DNA of 64,000 bases, taken from positions 186,001-250,000 of the forward strand of contig JAEHOE010000051.1 in the NCBI GenBank assembly GCA_016858145.1, given 5' to 3'. The stretch comes from Edaphochlamys debaryana (lineage: Eukaryota > Chlorophyta > Chlorophyceae > Chlamydomonadales). Both the position numbers and the translations under genes were made by a program. The notes beneath the pieces are model-generated. The model was not told the DNA's origin, did not search any database, and worked only from the letters and a program-made list of their open reading frames with translations. Of the stretch, positions 22,352-31,706 are shown piece after piece (the stretch's first letter is position 1; every line of letters begins with the position of its first letter).

Positions 22352-23360
22352 TGGCGGCGGCTATGGGGGTGGCGGTGGCGGCGGCGGCGCGGCCGGCGGC
22401 GCTCCCTGCTATCTGTGCCAACAGCCGGGTGAGGATCTCGCCCTGCAGTACTGGTTGGAATGACCCTGCGAAATGGTCTTGAAGAGGCGAAGGCACTGTT
22501 GCGGGGTTGATGAGGAGCATTGCGGGCAGGGGGAGGGGGCGAAGGGGCTCGTCGGTCTGGGCTGGGCTGTAAGTGCGTTGAAGGTGACTGTTCCGGTCAG
22601 TGAGTGGGAGCAGCGAGGGTAGGGCTCACAGTAGTGAGGGCAGAGGGCAGCAAGGGCAGGGCCCTGCAGAGCCGCCACGTCAATGCATCCGCCGCATGCG
22701 CTGTGTGTTCAGGGCTGCTCGTGTGTGTGTGTGTGAAGGACCTGCGGGCTTGGGCTGGGCTGGGCTGGGCTGGGCCGTGTCGCGAGTGCTCTCGAGGTGA
22801 CTGGTCCGGTCCGATCTTCTCCGAAACCTGCAGGGCACTGGGCCCGTGACTGCCCGACCAAAGGCGGCGGCGGCGGCCGCGGCGGGGGTGGCGGCGGCTA
22901 CGGCCGTGGCAACGGCGGCGGCGGCGCGCCCCAGTCCTTCGCCAGCCGCTTTGGCCGTGACGGTGGCGGCGGCGGCTATGGCGGCGGCGGCGGTTATGGC
23001 GGCGGCGGCGGTGGCGGCGGCGCCAAGGGCGGCAGCTGCTACAAGTGCGGCCAGCCAGGTGGGTGGCGGCGGCGGCGGGAGGGGATGTACACGCTGCGCG
23101 TTGGGAGGGTCAGCTCAGGCCAGGAAAGTTGGTGAGGGGGGGAGGGGTTTGGGGGGCCAGCGGTGTGGCTGCGGCAAGGGGGGGTCCAGGGCTTGTCCCT
23201 GGACGGCCGCCTCCTCTGTCATACCGGAACCTGGGGCCCCATGCCTCCCTCCCCCACCCTGGATCCCCTGCTTGGTCTCACTTTGCCCCCCCCCCCCCCT
23301 CACACACACACCTCCTCCCCCGCAGGCCACTGGGCGTCCAGCTGCCCCAACGCGAGGTAG
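20085..23360 (+). CDS. Glycine-rich protein with two GRF and three CCHC zinc motifs
   Basis: Eight exons: 20085-20188, 20267-20310, 20503-20857, 21145-21577, 21790-21934, 22288-22428, 22834-23058, 23326-23360, giving 493 aa. It starts with the acidic MAAPWWDDDVGAQDVG. The first GRF zinc finger ends near residue 168 (CFCNEPCIRRVSNTGKNPGR to CKYFKW). The second (KCGCGIDCPVKTSNSANNPG) crosses into exon 5 as RCRFFQW. Gly-rich linkers then join three CCHC knuckles: CYLCQQPGHWARDCP twice and CYKCGQPGHWASSCP at the C-terminus. GRF and CCHC modules bind single-stranded nucleic acid and occur together at the end of plant TOP3-alpha, but no topoisomerase domain is present here. A role in DNA or RNA binding is therefore inferred. 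Each CCHC knuckle is split by a phase-1 intron at the same Gly-His position. Confidence 0.85.
22702..22735 (+). repeat. Dispersed short repeat, copy 2
   Basis: Shares GTGTTCAGGGCTGCTCGTGT and the following GT-run with 9515-9550. It lies in intron 6 of the GRF/CCHC gene. Confidence 0.6.
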
Positions 23361-24651
23361 AGGCTGCGGAGCCGGGGAGCGGGGAGCGGCCAGGGGCCGG
23401 GGAGGGGCCAGTCGGCCGGGGCATCGGGTGATGAAAGAGCTTGTCTGAAGAACGCGGGCTTGCAAAGGGCAGCAGCGGCGCTGCGGCCGGGGCTCGGCTG
23501 GGACGCGGGAGGAGGCATGCGGTTCGGGCCGACACGGGCCGTGGAGTCTGTGTGGGAACAGGTACTGAGTGGACCCCAGCCCAGGGTTCGGGCGGATGAG
23601 GCGTAGCACAGGGCTGGATCGGACAGGGGATCAGACACAGAAGGGAGGGGAGACGGGCGGGTGCCGCTTTGGGAGCAGGCTATGCAGTGGCAGGATGGTG
23701 AGCGGCGCACGCGGTGTGTTTAGGATTCGTAGGGTGTGTGTGTGCGTGGCTGTGTTGGTGTCAGGCGGATCGCTGGAGCGGTGCTCGGACACTGCATGCG
23801 GAATGGCCGGGCTGCACCGGGACTGGTGGGCTGGAGGTCCGGGTGCAGATGCGATTCTGGGGCCAGAGGGTGGGCGGGGAATGGTTAGTAACACAGCCTC
23901 AATCGCGGGATCCGAGTCGATGACGCCCTGGCTTTTGTCGACTGTAGGGTGTGGGTGTGGTTGGGCGCCAGCCGCGCCTAGGGCATGGGGTGGACGGGAT
24001 GGCGGTGGGGTAGGTGCACGGGGCTTGGCGTTTGGGCTGATGGTCTGTGGGCATGGATGCGGCTGAGGTGTGTGAGGGGCTGAGGGCGCCAGAAGTGCCG
24101 CAGGCATCCAGCGGGAACCGAAACGAAGCTGTGACACAGCTTGACAGCAGCCGACACCTCGACGAGGAGTTGTTTCCCGTCCGAGGGTCCGATCCCTTCC
24201 GTGATCCAGGCTCTCCTTCCATTGCATCAAAACTGTCAATTTGGTATGGATTGCCGTGCTGCCGCACTCCACAAGATCACGACACGCACACACGGCGTCT
24301 CTCGCCTTCACATGCACGGACCCCACTCCTCGGCCGCTCACGCCTCGCCGCTCTCTTCCCAACTACTATCGGGCTCCCACAGCGCCATGTTCCCTCGTGT
24401 ACCTCAGAAGCATGCTGGCCACAGTCGCACTGGGAGCTCACTCCGACCCCGAGTCCCCCATGGCCCCTTCGCTTAATGCCTCTCTCGACTGCCCCTCCCG
24501 CCCGTGTTATTCTCTTTGGTGCCTCCCATCCCCCGCCCCACCACACCCTGGTTCTGCGCCGCGGTGCTCACTCCGACCCCGACCCCGAGCCCCTCTGGAG
24601 TGCCCCACCCGCATGGACCCATCAGCCTATCTTTATTGTAGTCTCTTCCTC
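23361..24651. other. Convergent 3' intergenic region
   Basis: About 1.3 kb between the GRF/CCHC gene (plus) and the DUF3783-like gene (minus), containing both 3' UTRs. No TGTAA signal was found on either strand. At 24438-24467 and 24568-24597 are partial copies of the last exon of the DUF3783-like gene. Confidence 0.5.
24438..24597 (-). repeat. Two partial copies of the terminal exon of the DUF3783-like gene
   Basis: CTCACTCCGACCCCGAGTCC and CTCACTCCGACCCCGACCCC repeat the true 3' end (24651-24680). That end encodes GSGSE and the stop on the minus strand. Both copies lie downstream of the stop, in the presumed 3' UTR. Confidence 0.7.
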
Positions 24652-27532
24652 TCACTCCGACCCGGACCCCGAGCCCCCCATGGCCGCCCGCCGCGCCTCC
24701 TCCTCCGCCTTCCGCGCCTTCTGCGGGGGCGCACGGCACAGGGCGGGGCGAGGGAGGGCCGATGGCACGAGCGCAGGAGGAAACGTCCGCGGGTCCACAG
24801 GCTAGGCTGGGCGTCCCCGACCCCCTCCCCGTGTCGAAACCCACCCGCTCCCCTTCCCACCCTCCCCCGCCCCCCCCCCCACCATGGCTGCGTTGTCCGC
24901 GTGCACCTCCGCCACCAGGTCCGACACCACGCGGCCCCAGTTGTTGGGCACAGCCGCTGCCCACACGGTGGTGGGCAGGCCTGGAAGGGGGGGGGGGGAA
25001 CCAAGGGGAGGGGGTTAACGGGGGATGATGTTTTGACAAGAGAGCGGAAGAAGAGCAGGAGCGACAGCAGGAGGGGGGGGGGCGAGGGGTCCGCCAACAC
25101 GAAGGGGACCCAAGGGGGAGGCAGGTGTGGGGTGTGGGGATGGAGAGGGGGTGGGCAGGGCCGGAGTGCTGGGTGAGGGACCGCGGTGCACGCGGGGACG
25201 GGCGGGCGGGCGGCGCCGCAAGGGGCATGCGGGGTCCGGAGGTGCGTCCCGACTCCAGGGCGGCCCAGCAGACCCCGCCAAGCCTTGCTTGCCCGTACAT
25301 GCGCCCACTTCAGGCCCCCTCCCCCGCTCCCCCCTCTCCCCCCCCCCACCGGTCTCCTTGTAGCTGGCGATCACGTCCACCATCTCGCCCCCGAACATGC
25401 CGCTGAGGAAGACGGTGCGCCGCGTGCCCAGGGGGGGCTGGGGGTGGGGGCGGCGGGGCGGGGGCGGGCAGGGAGCTGGGGTTGTGGAGGACGGCGGCAG
25501 GGGCAGGGGCAGGGGAGACGGAGCGACGCGCGTACCACTACCCGCGGGCGGACCATGCGTGGAGCTCGTTCCCACTCCCCAGCTGCCGCCCCCGCGTAGA
25601 GCCTACCCTGAGCCTAACCTCACCTCCTGGACCCTCATCCCCTGCCGCTTGCCTCCTCCCCAATGCAACCTCAGCCCATGGCCTTGCGCACATGCCCTGC
25701 AACCCCTTCGACCCCCTGATCGAGAGCTCAAGTCGTCGAAGAGTACCCCCTGCCCCCCCCCCCTCCCCACACACACCCGGTGGGAGGCGGAGCTCGGCAC
25801 GTGTCCGCGGGCAGCCGTCCCTACCTCAGCCGACAGCCCCCATCCGACCCCGCCGGCTGCCGTCGTTGCCCGCTCGAAAAAATACCCCCTCCCGGCCCCC
25901 CCTCCCGGCCCCCCTCCGGGCCCCCCTCCCGGCCCCCCTCCCCGATGCAGCTCCCGCACATGGCGCCTCGCCCCGGCCAGGCGAGCTCCGGGCGCGCTGC
26001 CCTCCACCCCGTGTCCCCCCCTGCCCTGGCACGTGCCCCTTGCCGACTCCACCCAGGACTTCACCCCCCGCTCGGAACTCCAGCTTTGTCGCTAACCCCT
26101 CGCCGTTCCCCTCCCCTAACTCGTAAACCCGACTCGTCGATCAACCCCCCCCCCTCGCCCCGCCCGCCTGGCCTCGCAACCCCACCTGCTGGTACGCCGG
26201 GGTCTCGGCCTCAAAGGCGGCCGAGAGAGTGCCCTTGAGCTGGGCGGGCGTGCAGGGGATGATCTGGCGGGGTGGGAGGGAGGGGTGGGTGATAAGTGCT
26301 TCGATCTCCGCCCTGGGCGCAATGCCGACCGCCCTTGACCTCCCGCCTCGCATCTACTCAATTTGGCCTCCTGCAGCCTGCGCCCACTGAAAACCACTGA
26401 CACTGGGCACCCCTTAACCCTCACCCACAAACCCCTAGCCAGTCAGCCCGTAGCTCTACAAACCCGCTGCCGCCACCCGCCTCTCCCCCTTCATCAACCC
26501 GCCTTGACCCCCTCTGCCTCCGCGAATTCCGCTCCCGCCCACGCCGCAACCCTCACCATCCCCACGTCCACACCTTCGCCCCCTGCGCCACCATGTCTAC
26601 CCCCCTAGTTTAACTCCTCTCCCTCCTGCAAGGACAAAGGACCAACCTTTTACCCCTCCGTCCCCTCGCCCCCCGGACCCCCCCCCCGGAACCAAACCCC
26701 CATGAGCTCTCCAAAACTTACCCCGTCCACGCCTCTCCCCCCCCTTCCTTCGGGTCCCCACCTTGACCCCCTCCGCCTCCATGTCCGCCATCAGCTGCCG
26801 GAAGCCCTGCACCTCCTCCGCCATGAAGCCCACCAGCAGGGCCGCCTGGGGGAGGGAGGAGGATGGGTGGGGGCGGTTGGGTGGGGGCGGTTGGGTGGGG
26901 GCGGTTGGGTGGGGGTGGTTGGGTGGGGTTGGGGGGGTTGGGGGGTGGAGGGCTGCGACGGCGGGCAAAGGTGCGGTGCAGGGGCTGGCATGCTACCGCC
27001 TTGTTCGCACCGGCGTTGGCAGAAGCGAGGGGGATGGAAGCAGGTAGCAGGCAGCAGGCAGCTGGCAAGGAGTACGGTACATAGATTGTCCCCAGGGGTC
27101 GGTCCCGATAGCTACCCCGCGGCCCCGCCCACCCCCCCCGCCCAAACGCACCAGCGGCCCGAACGCGCCGCCCTCCTCCGCCAGCCCTCCCGTGGTCTGG
27201 TCGATTCGAAGCATGGTGCCCTCCTCATCCTCATACTCGCCCTCCTCCTCCTCCCCGGGCTCGCCATCCGAGTCTGGGCCATTCCACTCGACGACATCCT
27301 CCGATGGCTTAGATGGCTGCTGCTCCTGCTGCTTGCCACCCAGCATGCCCCTCAGGCCGTCAAAGATGTGGGCCCGGACCGATCGCGATGGCACAGGGTT
27401 GCGGGTCGGGCGGAGGGGGCAGGGGATGGGACGGGCGGGGGATGCGGCTGGGCGGGGCAGCGCCGGCCACACATGCCCGGCGCTGGTCGCCGTGCTGGCG
27501 ACAGCGAGCGTGCTGAGACGTGCTGCAAGCAT
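24652..27532 (-). CDS. Probable plastid protein with DUF3783-like domain
   Basis: Six exons: 27152-27532, 26762-26845, 26186-26263, 25350-25437, 24883-24980, 24652-24720, giving 265 aa with all phases consistent. The start MLAARLSTLAVASTATSAGH and the following Arg/Pro/Ser-rich stretch look like a chloroplast transit peptide. An acidic linker (GEEEEGEYEDEEG) follows. Then come two alpha/beta-like segments: AALLVGFMAEEVQGFRQLMA with IIPCTPAQLKGTLSAAFE, and RTVFLSGMFGGEMVDVIASY with VWAAAVPNNWGRVVSDLVAE. The second resembles the DUF3783 family of bacteria and plastids (hydrophobic strand plus SGM/EEM, then V-x-N-x-W). The C-terminus is a charged helix and a Gly/Ser tail. Function is unknown. 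It is transcribed divergently from the lumenal EF-hand gene 565 bases away. Confidence 0.75.
26869..26934 (-). repeat. 14-bp minisatellite in the first intron of the DUF3783-like gene
   Basis: About four to five copies of GGTTGGGTGGGGGC on the plus strand, directly upstream of the second exon. The transcript strand is pyrimidine-rich here, next to the acceptor. Confidence 0.85.
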
Positions 27533-28096
27533 GATGATGGCTGGGCGTATGGAGCAAGGCCAGGCGGGGCGCTCAAGGAACCTTGCAAGGCGCGACCGAA
27601 TACGTGTGTGCACGCGGAGCTCGAGTGGGCGTTCTACTGAGTCAGCTACAAGTGCGGGGCCAGCGGCTGGCTGGGGCGAGCGCGGAACGGCCAGGTGCTG
27701 AGTCGACTCGCCGTGCAAGCAGCGATTGCAGTGCGGACTTGCACCTCGAGACTTGCACCTACTTACTACGTTGACACTGCTACAGTTTCCCAGCAGCACC
27801 CAATTACCCTCCCGTGAACTGCCCAACGTCGCAGCTGCGGAGCCTCTTTGTGCCCGGCGGGCCCTCGGCACCGAGCCGATCGCAGCACCCACAGCACAAG
27901 AACCTTCACGTAGGTCTGTGCAAGTCAAACTTATGGTTCCGGGTGCTAGGAGCGGGGTTTCGCCGCCGACCATGTGCAACTGCGCAGAGTCGTGTCAAAT
28001 CCTGACGGAGGCTACAGGGGCATGCTGCGATTTGAATTCTCCTTACCCCCACAGGCAGCCGCTTGGCGGGAGTCCTCGACGTCGGTAGCAGCGAGA
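27533..28096. promoter_or_regulatory. Shared divergent promoter region
   Basis: 564 bases separate the start codons of two genes transcribed outward, both with predicted plastid targeting. Both core promoters must lie here. No TATA box or named element was identified with confidence. Confidence 0.5.
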
Positions 28097-30342
28097 ATGC
28101 AGGTCCTCGCGCGGATGACCCCAGCGACCGCCTCGGCGAGGCCGACCGAGCCCCGCTCTGCGGTCCCAGACGCCGGGCGATCACGTCGCAGCGTCATGCT
28201 GGGCATGGGCGCGAGCCTGCTGGGCCTGGCGTCGACCGTCGGCAAGGCTACGGCCGCTGCGCCTCGCCTCGCGGGTGAGCCCCCCGCCCAGATGCCCCCT
28301 TCCCCCACGGCCGGTTGGCCAGGCTCGTACTCCAATCAGGGTCTTCTTCCATGCTTGCTCCGTTCCCCTCCGGCCTGCTCGCCGAGGCGGGGTGCTGACG
28401 CCGGCTCCGGTCACGTCAGGCGCCCCCTCCCCACACTCCCTCCCCATCAACCCCCACCCACACCCACACCCCTCCCTCACCTCACCCTCCCCTAACCCCC
28501 CTCTCCCCCCCCCTAGACCTGGTCCTGCCCCTGGTCAAGGACATGGACGCCAACGGTGATGGGCGGTTGGACGTGGACGAGGTCCGCGGGGCCATCCAGC
28601 GGAGCGGGGGGCCGCAGGTGAGGCAGAAGCAGGGAGAGGGGAGGGGTCTTGGGCGGGGTGGGGGGGGGTGGCGGGTGCAGGGTCGATGCCCAGGGGAGCA
28701 AGCAGGGGCGGGGGGCCCTGCATGGGGGGGGGGGAAGGGAGGGACCGTGGCGGCCTGAGAGAGGGGAATCGGTCAGAGGGGGGAGCGAGGGGAGAGGTCG
28801 GAACGCCGCTGCGCTGAGGCCCACTGCGCACGGCAAGGGACGGCCAATCGTATGATTCAAAGCAGTAACTAAGGGGACCAGCGCGGGGCATCCCAATCTC
28901 GATGGCCGCATGCCGCCTAGTTGCCGCCCTGGCCGACTGCTGCAACTCAACCCCTCCCCCTCCCCCACCCCGCCCCCTTTCCACTCCCCTCCCCCCCTCA
29001 AGATCCCCCGTGCCCGCGTGGTGCGTGACGTCATGGCCCCCGTGGACTTCAACGACGATGCCGTACTCACGTGGGTGGGGGGCACGGGGGTGGGGGGTTA
29101 CGGTCAGGGGGAGGCGGAGGACGGAGGCGATCTGGGATACTGAACGAGAGCTCGGTGTGCCTCGGTGCCCGCCGTCACAGCAGCAGCGCCTAGCCACCTC
29201 ACTGCCCCACTGCGCCTTAGCCCCGACCCGCTCCAGGCCCCCTTTCCCCCTCTACCCCACTGCGACACACACGCGTTGCCCCTGTCTTCCCCCCCTCTTT
29301 CCCCCGTTTCCCCCCCTCCAATAGTGTGGACGCGTTTGCCCGCGGCATGGAGCTGGACGTGGACTAATCCCCCCTGCCCCGCTCCGACACGCCCATACAC
29401 ACACGTTTCCCCCTTGCTTTCCCCCCTCTCCCCCATACAGCGTCGACGAGTTTGCCCGCGGCATGGCCCTGGAGCTGGACGTGGACGAGCGCTGGATGGA
29501 TGCCATGGGGGCACGGGGGGGGCGGGTCAGCCGGGAGGAGCTGGCGGCGGGGCTGGGGGACCTGGGGCCGCGGGGGGAGGCCACGCTGCCCGTGGCGTTC
29601 GAGATGGTGAGGGGTGCGGGGGGAAAGGGAGGGAAGGGGGGCGGTGTGTTTCGACACGGGGGAGGGGAAGGGGGGAGGGTGAGGGAGGCCACGCTGCCCG
29701 TGGCGTTCGAGATGGCGAGGGGTGCGGGGGGGAAGGGAGGGGGGGGGCGGATGGGAGGGAAGGGGGGCGGTGTGTTTCGACACGGGGGAGGGGAAGGGGG
29801 GAGGGTGAGGGAGGCCACGCTGCCCGTGGCGTTCGAGATGGCGAGGGGTGCGGGGGGGAAGGGAGGGGGGGGCGGGATGGGAGGAAGGGGGGCGGTGTGT
29901 TTCGACACGGGGGAGGGGAAGGGGGGAGGGTGAGGGAGGCCACGCTGCCCGTGGCGTTCGAGATGGCGAGGGGTGCGGGGGGGAAGGGAGGGGGGGGCGG
30001 ATGGGAGGGAAGGGGGGCGGTGTGTTTCGACACGGGGGAGGGGAAGGGGGGAGGGTGAGGGAGGCCACGCTGCCCGTGGCGTTCGAGATGGCGAGGGGGG
30101 TGGGGGAGGGGGTGCCGGGGAGGGGCGGTGGCGGCGCATGCGGCCGGTGCCGTGGGCTAGCGCGACGGTACTGGTGACGGGGCCTGCGGCAAGCTTCAAA
30201 ATTCCCCCTCCCCCCTTCCCCCCCCCCCCAGGCTGACGCCAACAAGGACGGGCGGCTGGACGCGAGCGAGGCGCGCACCGCCATGCTGCTCATGGCCACG
30301 GGGGTGCTGGGGGACTACTACGAGGGAGACGGCGGATTCTGA
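28097..30342 (+). CDS. Thylakoid-lumen EF-hand calcium-binding protein
   Basis: Five exons: 28097-28274, 28517-28617, 29003-29070, 29441-29606, 30232-30342, giving 207 aa. Residues 1-59 form a bipartite presequence: an Arg/Ser/Ala-rich plastid part, then twin arginines (RSRRSVMLGMGASLLGLAST) and an Ala-rich cleavage site (KATAAA). This is the pattern for Tat transport into the thylakoid lumen. The mature part has EF loops at 70-81 (DANGDGRLDVDE), 108-119 (DFNDDAVLTVDE, split between exons 3 and 4) and 173-184 (DANKDGRLDASE). A degenerate helix-loop-helix (MGARGGRVSREELAAGLG) lies between the last two. It probably binds three Ca2+ ions in the lumen. Exon 4 has an upstream partial copy ending in a stop, and its 3' end is repeated four more times in the next intron. 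Confidence 0.85.
29325..29367 (+). repeat. Partial copy of exon 4 of the lumenal EF-hand gene, with acceptor and in-frame stop
   Basis: An AATAG acceptor is followed by VDAFARGMELDVD and TAA in the frame set by exon 3. It copies the start of the true exon 4 (VDEFARGMALELDVD at 29441). Surrounding intron sequence (ACACACACG, C/T tracts) is duplicated too. If used, it would give a protein ending soon after the second EF loop. Confidence 0.8.
29575..30100 (+). repeat. Minisatellite built from the exon 4 end plus intron start of the lumenal EF-hand gene
   Basis: Five copies of CCACGCTGCCCGTGGCGTTC begin at 29581, 29689, 29815, 29940 and 30065, giving spacings of 108, 126, 125 and 125. Each copy contains EATLPVAFEM and the following splice-donor position. 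The first has GTGAGG (the real donor at 29607), the other four have GCGAGG. Confidence 0.95.
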
Positions 30343-30644
30343 GCGGATCCGGATCCAGCGGATCGGAATCCTGGATCTTGATGCCGGGCAATCCTGAGTT
30401 TGTGTTGGATCCTGAGTTTGTGGATCCGTGACGCGCAGCGTGGCGTGCGGTAGGAGCGCTGGCTGTTGCTGTCGGGCAGCCCCCCAGGGGATTCGTCGCC
30501 GGGCAGTGGCGAAGGGCAGAGGAGCTGACGTCCCTGGGGCGTGCCCGTGCGGGCGGTGTGGGATTGGACTCGGGGTGCGAGGTCCCCCGGATCTGTGCGG
30601 TCACTGAATAGAGCTCGCGTTCAGCAGTGGCCGTGCGTTTCGAT

Positions 30645-30649
30645 TGTAA
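30645..30649 (+). terminator. Polyadenylation signal TGTAA of the lumenal EF-hand gene
   Basis: TGTAA about 300 bases after the stop codon at 30342, in an AT-richer context (GATTGTAATAAGG). It fits the normal 3' UTR length of volvocine genes. Confidence 0.7.
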
Positions 30650-30874
30650 TAAGGTATTGCAGTGATCGGGGGTTGTGGTCGTCGATTGAATGCGCCGAAA
30701 CTCTCCCTCGCTCCCAGGCCCCGGCCTCCTTCCAGGCCAACTATGGGGCGGGCCGGCGGGCCCTCTTCAGTCCCAGCGTGGGGCAGCGGCCAGCCGGTCG
30801 AGCGGCGAAGGGTGGCAGAAGGAATTGAAGGATACCCAGCCCGGTCCTGGCCAGGTCCTTCGGCAGTCCATCCA

Positions 30875-30887
30875 TTACAGGCTTACA
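30875..30887 (-). terminator. Two TGTAA signals for the TKL kinase gene
   Basis: TTACA at 30875-30879 and 30883-30887 on the plus strand, i.e. two TGTAA on the minus strand, about 825 bases past the stop at 31707. The implied 3' UTR contains the inverted-repeat element. Confidence 0.5.
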
Positions 30888-31171
30888 GCCGCAAGGCCGG
30901 CCTGCACTCAGAACGCAAGTCCGACCCGCGCTCATAACCCGCACACCGGAGGAATTGGTACGTAGTTGCGCTCATGGCTCCATGCAGCCCGGCGCACAAA
31001 GAAACCGCAGCGGCGGCAGGCCTGAGAGTCACCTGGAAGAGAATTAACACGGCTGCACAGCAAGCCATCCGCACAAGTGCAAAGCTTGGGTCAACGCACC
31101 CGTAAACCTGCCATACCGTACGGACCTCCACATGTAAGATGGGACAAGCGGGGCGCCCCCATGGGGGCGGA

Positions 31172-31271
31172 AAAGGGCTGAGCCCCTCGTGACGCAGGCA
31201 CACGCCGACACGGGGTAATCCCGGGGGGGCTTCGCCGCCCGAAGAGCCTGACGGCGGCGGCTCAGCCCAAA
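31172..31271. mobile_element. Short inverted-repeat element (MITE-like), copy 2
   Basis: Bounded by GGGCTGAGCC and GGCTCAGCCC with A-runs on the outside. It shares ACGCCGACACGGGGTAATCC and GGGGCTTCGCCGCCCG with 98-272 but is shorter (about 100 against 175 bases). It lies in the presumed 3' UTR of the TKL kinase. Confidence 0.65.
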
Positions 31272-31706
31272 AAGAAATGGTAACAGAAGAAAGAGAACAA
31301 TGCCAACCACACATAGTGCAGAGTCAAGAGAGGACACCACCTTGGAGGTGGTGCACCAACGAGATCAAGATCTTCAAGATTGGAAGCAAGCAAGTAAAGC
31401 GGCTAATATGCATGTCCAGAGTCCAACCTCGAGGATGCATGGCGTCTCAGCTGCAATGCACAAATCCCCGCTCCACCTCCCCCTCTGTCGCATCGTACAT
31501 CCTGTGCCGCCCGAGCTCATCCCTCAGCGCTGAAGGACAAAGCCAACAAGCAGAGGCCCAGCCGCCGCCGCTGCCTCCATGCCGCCACCGCTGCTGCCGT
31601 GCTGCACATGCTGCTTTACCCACCCTCCCACTTAAGAGGTTGCAAGACAACCACAACGCAAATCTTGCTCTGGCTCCGACAATGGCCAGCGTACCGCTGC
31701 TCATCC

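Larger units (their letters stand above)
30343..31706. other. Convergent 3' UTR region of the EF-hand gene and the TKL kinase
   Basis: No coding gene. It begins with a GATCC-rich stretch carrying a direct repeat ATCCTGAGTTTGTG (about 30390-30425). TGTAA signals for both strands and one inverted-repeat element at 31172-31271 are annotated separately. Confidence 0.6.

Noticed and set aside
30344..30428. GATCC-rich segment as a possible origin or regulatory site
   Set aside because: It is a simple imperfect repeat in the presumed 3' UTR of the EF-hand gene. No known element matches.
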